DNA of 64,000 nt from Trematomus loennbergii (lineage: Eukaryota > Chordata > Actinopteri > Perciformes > Nototheniidae), in the NCBI GenBank assembly GCA_012861695.1, contig JAAOOA010000086.1:24290403-24354402 (forward strand), in the 5' to 3' direction. A program made the position numbers and the translations under genes. Each line of letters opens with the position of its first letter. Positions within the stretch are counted from its first letter, which is position 1. The notes under the pieces are model-generated. The model had not been told where the DNA came from. It ran no database searches and worked only from the letters and a program-made list of their open reading frames with translations. This document shows, piece after piece, positions 1 through 14,097 of the stretch.

Positions 1-779
1 TAGAACAAAATATTAAAATCTCTTCAGCTTGTGTTAACACAGACCTTATTGTAGGCCTTTAACCACAAACACGTTCAAAAACCATTGGCTTGAGACGAGG
101 GATGGTAAAAAACATAGGGACAATTGGGTCATGTTGACAGAATACAGAAGTCATCTTTTAAATTAAAGTGAATTACATTGTAAATGGTTTTGTTGATGTT
201 GGCAGGACACTTCCTGTCTGCTCTGTCAAACCCCAGCAGAGCCCTTAGCACTTCCTGTTTGACCAGGTGTTTAAACTATAACCTTTTAAATCAAGCATGA
301 AAACGCTGATTACTGCGTATTTCAGTCAACACCTCTAACAGATGCTTCCCCAAGTTATTTTTTTATTTCACTGTATATGTATGATCCAGACTCCACTCTT
401 GAAAATTCAGATGCTGGAGAATATTTGGAGTTATTCATATTTAGTTTACTCGATTTATTCCATTACACCTTAATTTTAACCTCTTTTAAAAGCCGATAGG
501 CGTTATATTTCTGCCCTGGTTGGTATTCCGAAGCTGTCTGACTCCAGCTGTCTGACGTAAATTGTGATGAAGCACCTGGAGGCCACGTGTTGAGCTGGAG
601 AAAGTATTTATTAAAGTGACTGTAAGGAATAGATGAGCGAGAAAAAGGCTGTTTCTAAATTCGAATTTCAGGTCCAGGTGCAACATTTCTCTCCTTTTTC
701 TCCAACTTTTAAAACCCGGCCTCTTGCACTGTGACAGAATTACCGTGTCAGGTTTTTTGTGGTACAATTAGTGTAAACT
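1..779. other. intergenic, no feature recognised
   Basis: AT-rich sequence with no convincing exon, RNA gene or complete mobile element. The first 60 bases weakly resemble part of an interspersed repeat seen better at 40690-40915 (shared words around 'ctcttca..cttgtg' and 'agaccttatt'), but this is too short to call. Confidence 0.4.
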
Positions 780-796
780 GTGGGCAGTTTTTACAG

Positions 797-884
797 CGAG
801 GGCTGGCATGGCCTCACCCTCCTCACCACCGACTGTGTGGGGTCCGCCAGCGGGAAACCCTGCAGAATGAATGGAGGGCTGCAG
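797..884 (+). CDS. candidate internal coding exon, gene unknown
   Basis: An 88-nt stretch is bounded by a good acceptor (pyrimidine-rich tract ending in TTTTTACAG at 796) and a good donor (CAG|GTGAGA at 884/885). One + frame is open throughout and starts with the last base of a split codon. It reads EGWHGLTLLTTDC, then a G/S-rich link and CRMNGGLQ, with two cysteines and EGF-like C..NGG spacing. The stretch is richer in GC than its flanks and reads like protein, but I do not recognise the gene and see no partner exon within several kb. If real, it belongs to a + strand gene whose other exons lie outside the window or in unrecognised sequence. It could equally be a chance pairing of splice signals. 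Confidence 0.3.
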
Positions 885-1185
885 GTGAGAAAGGAGCTTT
901 TATTTCCTGCGGTGAGAAATCACATGGAGCCGCTTGACTTTCACAGCATTAATAGATTTCTGCTGAGATGTGAGAGGATGCTTGTGCAGTTTCTTGGAAC
1001 CATATAAAAAAGAAGCTTTCAGCACATTATCACCAGTCATCTTGAGTTAAAAGCACTTCAGTATTTCTATCTGAAAATGTGTTAAATTGATAATAGTAAT
1101 AAGGGGGTTATTTCTCAGGCTTTAACTGATTTTCTTGAGTTAATAATATCGATATCTGCATCTAAAATTGTAGTTTTCAATCTCA

Positions 1186-1546
1186 TTGGAGTTTTTTTGT
1201 GTCTTTTTGTAGTCATAAAGAGCATTTCTCTGTGGTTTTGTTTCTCTTCGTGGTCATTTCAAGCCCTTTTGTGGTCATTTAGTGACGCTTTGAAGCCATG
1301 TTGTGTCTTTTTTAGTGATTTTATATCCATTTGTAATCATTTGCAGTACTTCTGTGGTCTTTTTGAGTCCTTTTTTGGTAATTGTGTGCAGCTTCTATAG
1401 TAGCTTTGAGTCTTTGCAGGTGCTTTGTGGTTTTTGTGGTTGTTGCTTCTCTTTGTGGTCATTTGAAGTGATTTTGTGGTCCTTTTGAGTGTCTATGTAG
1501 TTATTTGAGTATTTTTTTTGTCATTGTGGAGCAATTTCGTGTCATT
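1186..1546. repeat. degenerate minisatellite (GTGGTCATTT-type)
   Basis: Words such as 'tttgtggtcattt', 'ttttgtggtcattt' and 'tttgtagtcat' recur about every 18-40 bases with drift, all on one strand. The two open frames across it (rich in F, C, W and S) are by-products of this T/G-rich repeat and not genes. Confidence 0.75.
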
Positions 1547-4500
1547 TTCCATAAATTCATATAAGTAGATAAATTATTGTGATATCTCCGGAGGTCATGA
1601 GCTTTTCTCTTGGAGCTCTGGAGGCGTGGGTGCAGAAAATGATTGCACTCTGGAGGAGGAAGGACATCATGCTGAGCGCGGTTTTGACCTTGGGAGGTTG
1701 CTGGCCATCATGAAGGCTTCAAAAAAAACCAGAAAATAAGAGGCCTATAATACGGCAAAGGACTGCAATGCTGTCAATGAGCCGTGTTGTGCGAGTAGAA
1801 ATAACCCAGTGGGAAAATATAATCAAAGGGCTCTCTGCTCCTTATCCACATTTGACTACATTCAAGTCAAGAAACACATGAGGTAGAAAGAGCCAATAAG
1901 AGCTGAAGAAAAGCACGGGGAACTTTACACAATGGTCACGATTATAATGAACACATTTAACTTTAACTCCTATTTAACAGGACGAGAACAGCTAGATTTA
2001 AAAAAGAAATCATGCTTTTAGAAGAGTTATCAATGAATTAGCTAATGGTTGTCTTTTCTGTTAAAAACAAAGCTCATCACATTCGCACAGTTTGGTGGGA
2101 ATGGAGAAAAAAGGGCAGATGTTTTTCGTGCACAGGATTAATAACTCAATGAACCAAAACTTCAAAAACAACCTGAAGAAATGTACAATTTAAAAAAGAA
2201 TGCATTTTACTAAAAATGTTTCCTAAAACAAAAGAAGTAGTCCAACACTGAGAAAGCAGAGAGTACAGTAAGGGTGTTGTGTTGGATGGGAAGATGCATT
2301 GTGCTTTAATTCACGACTTTTACCTAGAACACACTGTGAGTCAAGTTTTAATTCATACCTAAAGGCTTTGTTGTGTCACCATAACCAAAGCCACGGCCTA
2401 ACCTTAGCCAAACTTGTTTTAGTTTCCTGAGCATAACCATAGCCGCGCCCCAACCATAAATATAGTTTTTAACTCGCCAAAACTTTAGCCAGCAACAGTT
2501 GTACTTAAAATGTGTCAACTGTGAAATTACTGTAAATCATCGGACATTTATAGAAAAAATAAAGGAACAAAACTGGATGGGAGTATGTTAGAAAAATCTC
2601 ACTCGTCGCCTGCTTGAGTTTCAATATCAGAATATTGTACATGTATTTATTTATCCTTGCAAGAATGGAAATAGTCATTCCTCTAACTCGAACTCCCTTT
2701 TCTGCTGCTGATCAATTCAGAAAAATCACAGGCTTCTGAAAAAAAGTAGGAAACTGAATGGGAATATGACATTTCTTGCAGTAATTTGAGGACGTTTTAA
2801 TCTGCCACCATCGTTTGTGGAGAAAACGCGTCAGTGAAAGTTAACGTCACATTTATTTTCTAAACATGTTTCAATGTGTCCAAATTCGCTTTCTTGGGGA
2901 CACCAAATCCTCACCTCAGCTAAGAGGCAAAAAAGTGATATTTTAAGACTTTTTTAAAGGCAAATTTGATATGCTGACAAAAAACGCCCACATTTACTAA
3001 TTTGATTCAAAAGGAAAAAAGGCTTTTCTCCATTACATAACCCTGTAGAAGGACCCCATGTCACTTCTGGAGGTCTTTACTCCAGATTTCCCGTCATTTT
3101 TTCCATTCGCTTCCACACTACCATGAACACAGTGTGTAGCCGTGGTCCATATCATCTGCCTTCAAGGTTTGTGAGAGTGTACTAAATGTGAAGACCACCC
3201 CTGCTATGTCATTAAGTCACTTTCCATATGTAAAACTACACAAAGGGATATTGTTGCAGCTATTGCCCAAGGTGAAGTTTAATCAAAACAATAATGTGTC
3301 TGCTCGTCTCCAGACTCTCTGATTGCACACATTTATCACATCTACTGTATTTTCAGGGTTAATGCATTTTCCACGGTTGATTACATGCATGGATTACACA
3401 TGTCTCACAGGCATACATGTGAGCACACGTGTGTTTAGCTGCAGCTTCTCCTAATTGAAGAACTGATTAAAAACAGACCAAGTTAGTTGGACTGCTAGCT
3501 AGAAAAACGTTTTGCACAGACTTTATCTAGGTGTGGCGGCAGTGATTTAATCCGATAGCCTTTTAAAAATACCTGGATCATCACAGCAAGACTTCAAAGA
3601 CCCTCACCTTGTCAATCTCGTGACGTATAGGGCTCTCCGCGAACATCAAACGAATGGACTCTGATACATTTATGTGGTTGTAAAAGAGGGTTTTGGGTCG
3701 AGCGTAAACTGCCTCACATCTGCGCTTAATCTTCAGTGTGCCGTGTAACGAGGATCACAAGGCCTTTGTTCTCCCCGCGAGGAGAGGGGGAGCCAGGTAG
3801 GGGGCCTGAGCCGCCTGATGCTCAGGTAAGCCTCTGGATGTGCCTCACAGCTAATGGGAAACATTATTGGAGGGCTATGCTGCTGAACTGGAGGTCTTAA
3901 GGCCCCAACACACCAAGCCAACATAAAAAACAAGACTACTGTGTTCCCTTCTTCTTGGTTCTCAGTTAAACGCATCGCAAAGACTTCAACCTACGGCCAA
4001 TACTCACATAGGTACTGCAAGGAAATAACAGAACCTAGCAGCAACAGGCAGTAGTTGTCATTCAGAAGGTATGTCCAATAATCAGTTTATGAAGCTGAAG
4101 GAGACTCGGTGCGTCACAACTCACGCCCTGACCAAGCGTCGCCCTGTGTTAGACTGTGTTGAATAATCAGCTAGGAGTCTCAGGGCTTTAAAACCCTGTG
4201 GCTGGATCATCAGGTCTAATTCTGACTAAAGGTATGCAATCATCAGCACTTTACAGCAAGAAGTGTAGAATACTTTCATGAATACAATGCATATTTGAAC
4301 AGTTTTAGAGATGAGCTACAGCCAGTTCTAAAGAAACATTCACAGCTTGTCTAAACTCTTGCTTTCCTGGTTTTTGAACATCCTAGGACCAGTTTGTCCA
4401 GCCTGGTTTTCTAATAATCACATTCCTATGAACTGCATTGTCAATTACTTTTTGAGGTAATCTGTTCTTTTTCCTGGATTATGGTTCTCTTTTACATATA

Positions 4501-4614
4501 ACAGATGACGTATCAAAGTCTGTTAAAAGTATTGGTGAGTTTAGGGTGGATGGAGTTGCTGTAAATGTCCCGTATGAAACCAATAGTCTTAAGTTGACTT
4601 TGTTTTAAAGAGGC
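1547..4614. other. intergenic, no feature recognised
   Basis: About 3 kb of unique-looking AT-rich sequence. No exon-like block, RNA gene or element termini could be supported. A run of short diverged words around 2370-2500 ('accataaccaaagcc', 'gcataaccatagcc') looks like a decayed simple repeat. Confidence 0.4.
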
Positions 4615-5037
4615 CCTATTATGCTTTTTGGGGTTTTCCTTTTCCTGTAAGGTTATTATTGGTTTATTTTCATGTAAATGGTCTGAAAAGGATAAAATAT
4701 GTTTTGCCTCCATTGTACTCCTTTGTTTACATCTAGAACATAGTGACATAATTATGTAACACTCGCTCTTCTAGTGGCTAGCGCTCCAACACATTGTACG
4801 TGATAGGCTAAGGGGCGGGACATCTCTAAGCGGTTGACCACTCACAACAGAGCCGGCCAGCTAACCAATCAGAGCAGACTGGGCTCTGGTTTCAGACGGA
4901 GGGTGAACAGAGGTGCTGCAGCACAGGTAGTATGAGAAAAATAAAGAGCTTTTTGAACATTAAAGCATGGAGACATGTCACAGTAGAGACACTGAATACA
5001 AATATGAACCTGAGAATGAGCAAAATATGTCCTCAAA
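4615..5037 (-). mobile_element. TTAA-flanked MITE, family C, copy 1
   Basis: It starts at TTAA (4615-4618) with AGAGGCCCTATTATGC and shares its whole length with copies at 16393-16620, 32755-33029 and 53979-54514. Shared internal blocks include 'ggggcgggacatctctaagcgg', 'gcagactgggctctggtttcagac' in part, and 'gagctttttgaacattaa'. The distal end (GCAAAATATGTCCTC) is eroded and lacks its TTAA. The most complete copy, at 53979, is in the opposite orientation. TTAA target sites are typical of piggyBac-type transposition, but no transposase is present and the superfamily is not proven. Confidence 0.75.
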
Positions 5038-6060
5038 AATGTCTTCAATGTTATGTCAAAGGCTTCTTGTTTCTTATCTTTAATGTTGCAAATGGAACTG
5101 CTGTGACTCAAGAGCAATTTCTCGCTTGATCTAACAGTCAAATGTTATGCTGTCCTATCGTAATTGCATCCATACCCTGGTAATGAATACATCGCTGCAC
5201 GTGCCGATATTAACAACTAAACCCCTGTGAATGGAGATTGTAATCTTCTAGAAAGTCCCTAAAGGCCAGTAGCTGCAATAACCAACCACCACAGGAGGAA
5301 ACAATGTCAAACCATAGGAGGTGTTTTTATGTTATATAGAGTATTAAAAAAGTCCCGACACAAGCCACATCTCGTCCCCTGGAGATGGACCAGCGGTGCT
5401 TCTGCTGCTTCAAAGGATCAGATGCAGATGTGCAGGGATCAGCCTCCAGGAGCTGCGTTACGTTCGACGAAAGCTATTGGTTGTTTGATGGAAATGTCTT
5501 AACCCCCAATGGAGGGTTCATTAGTTTTAACTGCCAATACACCTCATAAAGCACGGTTTGATCTCCACTGATCATGTGGAGTGAAGTGGGGGTTGGTACT
5601 TTTTTAATTAATTTGATTTCATACTCGTGCAATGCAATGCAATAATGTGAATTACTTGATACGTGCGTGATGAGATTCTCAGACGCCCCATACAGTTTGC
5701 TTTTGGTAGGTATATAATTTGATCTGGGTATAATAAAGTAGAACAAATTACCTCAAAAGGTTCTTGCATGACTTCATGTATTCAGTGCTGAGGATAAACA
5801 CCACTCTTCTTCACTTTTAATTGAAGCTTAATTGAGTAATTGGAGAAAACCACGAAGAAACATGCACTAACCTGGTTGCATTACAACACCAATGCAAAAT
5901 ATGTACCCAGCTTTTCTTTTACCTGTATCTTCTTTGCAGTAAAACCAAATAATAAAATCACAACTTTTAACAGTTCAAGCTGGAAGGATACCATCTTCTG
6001 CCATCTTGAATTGTTTCTAAACCCAATCGATATTACATTGATTGTGATTAACATCTACAT
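5038..6060. other. intergenic, no feature recognised
   Basis: No exon, RNA gene or element boundary that I can support. It separates two TTAA MITEs. Confidence 0.4.
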
Positions 6061-6469
6061 TTAAAGGGGACCTATCATGCAAAATGCACTTTTGTACGTC
6101 TTTTATACATGAATATGTGTCCCCGGTGTTCCAGGGAACTCACCAAGTGTCAGAAAACACAACCCTCTCTATTTTCCTCCATACCCAAATCTCTAAAAAA
6201 GGGGCTGTAACGGATCTGATAAAAACTGATCCAGATTTGAACACTGTCGACGGCTATTGGGCCAACTCCACCAATCAGGAGGAGACAGCCACGGCCATTG
6301 CCGTTCGAAAGCGCTGGAGACGCTGTAGTACATATGCCAGGCCAGTAGATGGTGCTGTTCTCACTGAATCAGCCCTTGCAAAAACAGAGAAATTGTCAAA
6401 TTGAGCAAAATGAGGCATGGCTAAAATGCATGATCTGTTTGGTATTTTGAAAAAAAAAAGTATAAATAT

Positions 6470-6762
6470 TAGGGCTGTCAGTCGATTAAAATATTTAATC
6501 GCGATTAATCGCATGATTGTCCATAGTTAATCGCGATTAATCGCACATTTTTTATCTGTTCTAAATGTACCTTAGAGGGATATTTTTCAAGTTTTTAATA
6601 CTCTTATCAACATATGAGTGGACAAATATGCTTTATATGTTTGTTTATTATCATTTGAACAATGACAAATATTCTCATGAATATTAAACACAACAACCTG
6701 AACATTACAAATATTCGCCTCAATTCAACCTGGAACCTCTCTCATACAATAATACAATATGT

Positions 6763-6859
<97 letters not shown>

Positions 6860-7398
6860 AGACACTGTGATGGATCGTTGGAGCTACAGTATGTGCAGCT
6901 CAAGGCATATATGCTCGAACGGGAGCTGCAATCATGTTGCGCGTACTATCCGTGCTGAGTTGTGCTGACTTTTCGTACAATGTCCCACTGTCTGGCTACC
7001 TGCATCAAGTCAAGTGCTCGGCGCAGTTGTCGGCGAAATGTCATTGAAACAGCTCCTTATATCCGTTAGCGCAGCTAGCTAGCACCAGATGCTAACAACA
7101 ACAACACGTTGCGTTGTGCCTCGCTCGGCGAGTCGCCCCACACATACACACCCTCCCGGTCCTCCCGATGGCCAGTCCGGGCCTGCCGGTGAGCGTGGAA
7201 GTGTGGTCTGCCACAAGCGGGCGGCAGGAGCGGGGCTGTCAGCATCAGCTTGTAGATGGTATTTTAAACTCGATGCGCTCTGAAACTACGGGCGGCCGAG
7301 GACAAAAAATACACATGCGTTAATCGCGTTAAAATAATTAGTGGCGTTAATTTTTTTTTGCGTTAACGCGTTATTAACGCGTTAACTTGACAGCCCTA
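6470..7398 (+). mobile_element. hAT MITE, family B, copy 1
   Basis: Termini TAGGGCTGTCA and TGACAGCCCTA are flanked by a perfect 8-bp duplication ATAAATAT (6462-6469 and 7399-7406). The related uninterrupted MITE at 60565 carries a single ATAAATAT at the matching place, which acts as an empty site. Eight-bp duplications and these termini fit the hAT superfamily. Both subterminal regions are packed with ATTAATCGCGATTAATCG-type palindromic words and GCGTTAACGCGTT, resembling clustered transposase-binding sites. It carries no transposase, so it is non-autonomous. Confidence 0.92.
6764..6854 (+). repeat. (GT)n microsatellite inside hAT MITE
   Basis: About 45 uninterrupted GT units. The other family B copy has a GT tract at the same internal place (10379-10446), so the tract was probably carried by the MITE. 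Confidence 0.97.
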
Positions 7399-7468
7399 AT
7401 AAATATGCCTTATATAGGTATGGTCCTACACTATATTATTCAAATATAGCATGATAGGTCCACTTTAA

Positions 7469-8743
7469 GTCAAATTACTGAAAGATTTCTTTTCAGGAAG
7501 TTGTGTTTCCTAAATGCACGTGCCTTGTCTTGTCTTTTATTGAACACCAGATCAAATTTTCACACCTTTTTTGCTCTGTTTTTGGTTCTCTACCATCTTA
7601 CAAAAAAAGTATTGCTCTTAAGCAGCTAAGTGTTCAACTTTTAAAAAATGACAGCGATGAAAGCGAACTAAAGCAGTTATGTTGAAAGTCAGAACACCCA
7701 AATGAGCCAGGTTTCCATGCAAATGTATGATAAAATGTTAACCAAAACTAAAGAAAATTGTCATGAAGAAATATGCTTCTTTCCATCCACATCCTTTATG
7801 GGATTATGGGTTTTTGAATTGAGATGAGCAGTATCTAGTAACTAAGGACTAACAGTGGATCTCATAAAAGTGAAGAACTGATGGTAAGTAGGACATTTGT
7901 GTTGGATTAAAACTTGATGTAAGGAAGGTAACATGATATGTTGTAAAACAAATTAATGGAAACGTATCAACAGACTTTACAAATACTATTTAGAAAAGAA
8001 GTAGACATCTAGTTTGCATTGACGCTGCAATGGCCACATTTAGAAACACACAATGTTTTCTGGTATTATTTTCCATGTTGGAACACATTTATTTACATTC
8101 ACAGACATCATTGTTGAAGGTTTGCTTTCTGTAACGTATGCTTATTCTCTTAATTTCACTTGTTGCATAATGCATTTTGTCGTTTCTACAAGTATACTGT
8201 ATATTTGTAATATTTCTGTTTACTGTTACGTGCATAGGCATAAACGTTGGCATGTTGACATGTTGACATGTTGACATGTTGACATGTTGACATTTTAAAC
8301 TGATGTTCGTTTCTTTCATGTTCCCATCAGATAAACCAACGAAACCAAATCAACACAGAGCAATACGTTTACATGACATAACTTCAAGGACACATTTTGT
8401 TCCTGTTTTAACTTGTTGTTAACACAACCCGTACACAGCAGTCGCTATGACCGCCAAAACAATACCACAAATATGCAATCTGGGTGCAGTGAATGTGCCA
8501 TTATGATTAAAAATAACTTTTCTTTTGTTATATGACAAGAAAAACGTTCACGGCTGTTAAAACAACCTGTGACACAATGACGGGTGCGTGCTTTCAGATG
8601 AATTTTCAATACATTTCTTTGTAGCATTTTAACAATGGCAACAAAGGAAGTTACTCTTATGTAACTGCATAGGGCCTTTCTTTTATCACTTACACTGGAT
8701 GTCTCCCTTGCAAAGAAAGAAGGTGTTAATGTCTCGAGAAAAC
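7469..8743. other. intergenic, no gene recognised
   Basis: Nothing gene-like apart from the short tandem repeat at 8251-8293. Confidence 0.4.
8251..8293. repeat. short tandem repeat, 8-bp unit ATGTTGAC
   Basis: About five perfect head-to-tail copies of ATGTTGAC. The open frames crossing it on both strands show the repeat as H-V-N-M-S-T-C-Q and are not genes. Confidence 0.95.
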
Positions 8744-10061
<1,318 letters not shown>

Positions 10062-10069
10062 ATATTATC

Positions 10070-10375
10070 TAGGGCTGTCAGTCGATTAAAATATTTAATC
10101 GCGATTAATCGCATGATTGTCCATAGTTAATCGCGATTAATCGCAAATTAATCGCACATTTTGTATCTGTTCTAAATGTACCTTAGAGGGATATTTTTTC
10201 AAGTTTTTAATACTCTTATCAACATATGAGTGGACAAATATGCTTTATATGTTTGTTTATTATCATTTGAAAAATGACAAATATTCTCATGAATATTAAA
10301 CACAACAACCTCTGAACATTACAAATATTCGCCTCAATTCAACCTGGAACCTCTCTCATACAATAATACAATACA

Positions 10376-10439
<64 letters not shown>

Positions 10440-10986
10440 TGTGTTGTGTGGAGACACTGTGATGGATCGTTGGAGCTACAGTATGTGCAGCTCAAGGCAT
10501 ATATGCTCGAACGGGAGCTGCAATCATGTTGCGCGTACTATCCGTGCTGAGTGTGCTGACTTTTCGTACAATGTCCCACTGTCTGGCTGCCTGCATAAAG
10601 TCAAGTGCTCGGCGCAGTTGTTGGCGAAATGTCATTGAAACAGCTCCTTATATCCGTTAGCGCAGCTAGCTAGCACCAGATGCTAACAACAACAACACGT
10701 AAGGTGTGCCTCGCTCGCGCGAGTCGCCCCACACATACACACCCTCCCGGTCCTCCCGATGGCCAGTCCGGGCCTGCCGGTGAGCGTGGAAGTGTGGTCT
10801 GCCACAAGCGGCGCAGGAGCGGGGCTGTCAGCATCAGCTTGTAGATGGTATTTTAAACTCGATGCGCTCTGAAACTACGGCGGCCGAGGACAAAAAATAC
10901 ACATGCGTTAATCGCGTTAAAATAATTAGTGGCGTTCATTTTTTTTTGCGTTAACGCGTTATTAACGCGTTAACTTGACAGCCCTA
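10070..10986 (+). mobile_element. hAT MITE, family B, copy 2
   Basis: Same termini (TAGGGCTGTCA / TGACAGCCCTA) and near-identical interior to 6470-7398, flanked by its own perfect 8-bp duplication ATATTATC (10062-10069 and 10987-10994). It differs from copy 1 mainly by a shorter, interrupted GT tract, an extra 'aaattaatcgc' near the left end, and small indels. Two independent, perfect and different target duplications show these are two separate insertions and not a segmental duplication. Confidence 0.92.
10379..10446 (+). repeat. (GT)n microsatellite inside hAT MITE
   Basis: About 26 pure GT units, then GGTGTGTGTGTGTTGTG. It sits at the same internal position as the GT tract of copy 1. Confidence 0.95.
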
Positions 10987-11023
10987 ATATTATCATGTAA
11001 TATAAGTATGAAACAGAACATGT

Positions 11024-11437
11024 GCATGATAGGTCCCTTTAAAGCAAGCTGACGTGAGCTGTTGCACCCCCCAAACTTTTTGATAGTTTAATTTGAGCTA
11101 GTTTGGAACAAAAACGGCTTGCTGTTTCATAATTAATAAGCTTAATGAGTTACAAAATCCTATATTATATGAGCTCCGGAAGCTCCTTGTTGCTTCCCTT
11201 GGTGCTTGCTTCATTATTCCATAAAACCAATGTGTTGACAATTACACATTTTTTTACAAGGGCGCACAATTTTCATAAATGTAGCTTCTTAATTTTGCTC
11301 TCAAGGTGCACCAGCTTGATGCATTTACCTTTCAAATATACAACATTTTCTTCCGGTGGAGCGTGGCCCTGGACCCCCAAGAGGCTCTGAGGTCCCCCCC
11401 CATAAAACTCTCATAAATTCCTGAGGGAAACACTGTA
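11024..11437. mobile_element. relics: TTAA-MITE end and hAT-type end
   Basis: GCATGATAGGTCCCTTTAAAG at 11024-11044 matches the right terminus of the family A MITEs, but no left end is visible. At about 11330-11437, 'ggaccccc', 'gaggtccccccc' and 'cctgagggaaacactg' end in GGGAAACACTG, the inverse of a CAGTGTTTCCC hAT-type terminus, again without a partner end. Confidence 0.45.
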
Positions 11438-13479
11438 CATATACAGTGTGAAATAAATGAGCTTGCTAGTAAAAATGCCCCTCTCAGGTGTTATTAAATT
11501 AAAAATGGTCTTGCCATACATCCATAATTGCACAATTTTAAAGTAATCTAATTAATTTTTCAAGGAGTTATGTTCTGATTACACAAACACTATTGTCTAA
11601 ATCTGAAATCTACACACATTAGGAATATGTCATGGCCTTATGTTGTGACATTTAGCAAGTGAAGGTCTGAGGCTTGTGGGAAATGGTGTGACTTAAAGGC
11701 CTTTAAATTCATATTAAATAAACAAGGACACATGTGAACTACATGACATTATGTTATTATTTCCAGCTGTAATTTGTGTCATTTGCATTATTGCTAAATT
11801 CCTGTGTTATTTTGAATCTCAAGAGGCTCTGGTTTCACTTGTTGCTTCATTAGTAAAAGTAAGGATACATTTTAGGTCAATATTTCGCTTTCACACAGTC
11901 TGCAACATACTATAATTATAAAGTTATTTAAACGTTCCCTTCCTTCTCATATTAATGAACAGTCCACATAATGAAACAGGTTTTGTCCTCAGATGCGGTG
12001 AAACCTTTTGAATTACTGTAATAATTGTATAAAAGAACAACCTGGGTTAAACACAGCTATATTTAGATTGAGACATACTGACAAATCCTGATATGTTATG
12101 TACTTAAATCTTAACAGATGCTTGTAAAACTCTCCACGAATATTTAAGCTTTGAGATTTCAAAAGTTTTTTTTGCACGACAGTCCTCCGGGGGCTGAAAT
12201 ATTTCAATAATTGTGACACAGTAGGGAACATTTTGATTTGTTTTTTGCACACCGTACGCAGGAGCGATAGGTGAGTCACCGTCAGACGACTTAAAATGCA
12301 AATGAACATATTTCTGTTGTTTTTGCAGGTTGTTATTCTGCACATGACTCACTTCCACTCTCTATATAGGCTTCTCTCAATGACCTTTGCAAAAGAAACA
12401 CACTCTTCTTTTCTAAATTGAACAATGACGCACGGTGCACGGTGCACTATAATATGATCAGCCTGACATATGAGGCAGTCTCATTCCCCCGCGGTCAGAA
12501 GATAATCCCGGATATCTTTAAAACAGGTATATCTCTGTAAAACACGACATCCAGGGATAAATGTCGCTCCATTTGGACCTTTTGTTTCAAGTTATCATTA
12601 CATCATTTTTCTCTTTAAAAAACACTAATCAGGCCTTCGAAGCTCCTTCCATTACTCCTCTGATTTTCTGTTCTGATTCAAAGCTTTAGTAGATGAAAGC
12701 GATTTAACCCCTTGTGGAAAAACACCTGTTTTTGAAATGCTATGAACTTCTTATGATTTCCTGGATGGTTGGACGGAAAAATACAGTCCCTCAAAAGATC
12801 AATCACAAGCCAAAAAAGACTTTCCAAATCAGTGAGGTTTGACATATTGTAGAAACAGATGTCAGGGCCATTTTTTGGGGACATATTTGACCTGCTGACA
12901 GAAGAAATTGTGCTATTTATTGACCAATGTTGGTCCTTTGTTTGGTTGAATGAGTCTGCCATGAAATATCGTACAGATATCCATGCCGTTTATTCGTCTT
13001 TTTTGCACAGCAGGAATAATCCTAACTGATTGAAAAGACCTGGAAGGAGCTAATCCATGATAAGAGTTGGTTTGAGTTCTCTTAATGATAAGTTGTAAAA
13101 ACCTAAAACAACAGTCTTTGTCAAATTAAAACGACTTCCAGGTGGCATTTTCAAGTCCTAAAAACTCATTCTGTAGCATTTTGTAATCAATCCTTCGTCC
13201 AGGAGTCAAAAGTCCTTTTTCAACTCCAAGGCCTTTTGCTAAAATGCGTGGGAACAGTTCATATACTCTTATCAAACAACAGCTCAAACAAAACTTGTTT
13301 TTGTTCAGGAAGCAGTTAGAACCAAATTAGGAGATGTGCTTCCATGCTTCCTCCCTTATCTCCTTTAGCCTAGTGTACATTGTACCATCCTTTAAGGCCC
13401 AGACACTGTCCTCTTTAAATCCAAAAATTACGTAAGTTCTGCTACTGCGTGATAGGAATATATTAAAAAAAAAAATATT

Positions 13480-13725
13480 TCACTAAAGTCGCAATACCTA
13501 TTAATGTATTAATTGTATTTATGCCATATTTATTGGCTTTTATTTCCCTTTAGTCTCTATTAAAATGTATTAATCTAATGTATTTATTCGCTATGACTTC
13601 TTATTTGTAAATTAACCTTAGGCAATATTTTTGTTTTTTTATTTTACTTTAGTTGCTACTGCTATTAATATAATAATTGAATTTATGCCATATTTAATGG
13701 CTTTTATTTCACTTTAGTCGCTATT
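13480..13725. repeat. two-copy local tandem duplication
   Basis: 'gtatttatgccatatttattggcttttatttc..tttagtc' at about 13516-13556 recurs as 'gaatttatgccatatttaatggcttttatttc..tttagtcgc' at about 13680-13722, with matching flanks ('ctattaat..tattaatt'). The spacing is about 165 bp and the divergence moderate. Confidence 0.7.
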
Positions 13726-14066
13726 TTTTTCTGTCCTTTGTTTGTTGATTAAATGTGTTGAATAAATAATATAAAATATATATATTTACATAAAAAAACT
13801 GAAATGAATTTATAATTTGTTAAAAAAAAAGTCACATTTGTTTGTCAGTAGGCTGAATGGACTACTTGTAGCCTACATACAAGTATTTTAAAGCAGACTT
13901 CACTTTCCTGCTGTGTTTACACAATCAAGCTCCAAACACACTTTAAATAGCTCTACTAGACTATGCAACCATCCTCAGTGCATAGTTAAAGAGAACTGCA
14001 CCCCTTAACTAGTAATTACCATATTTCCTAAACTCCTTGAACCTATCATCTGACGCATGGGAAGAA

Positions 14067-14097
14067 TGTGTGTGTGTGTGTGTGAATGTGTGTGTGT
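14067..14097 (+). repeat. short interrupted (GT)n tract
   Basis: (TG)9 AATG (TG)5, about 50-75 bp upstream of the CCAAT box of tent5b. Confidence 0.9.

Larger units (their letters stand above)
6061..7468 (+). mobile_element. TTAA-flanked MITE, family A, copy 1, interrupted
   Basis: It is bounded by TTAA at 6061-6064 and 7465-7468, with terminal inverted repeats AGGGGACCTATCATGC and GCATGATAGGTCCACT. A second copy at 60565-61061 is nearly identical but uninterrupted. This copy is longer only because a 929-bp hAT MITE (6470-7398) has inserted into it. It also lacks about 25 bp around a palindrome that copy 2 keeps. The 106-codon open frame near 6084 lies wholly inside the MITE and is partly shared with copy 2, so it is not a host gene. 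Confidence 0.85.

Noticed and set aside
6084..6404. 106-codon + frame as a small gene conserved at 60588-60833
   Set aside because: Both copies sit inside TTAA MITEs and differ by a frame-changing deletion, so the similarity reflects the element.
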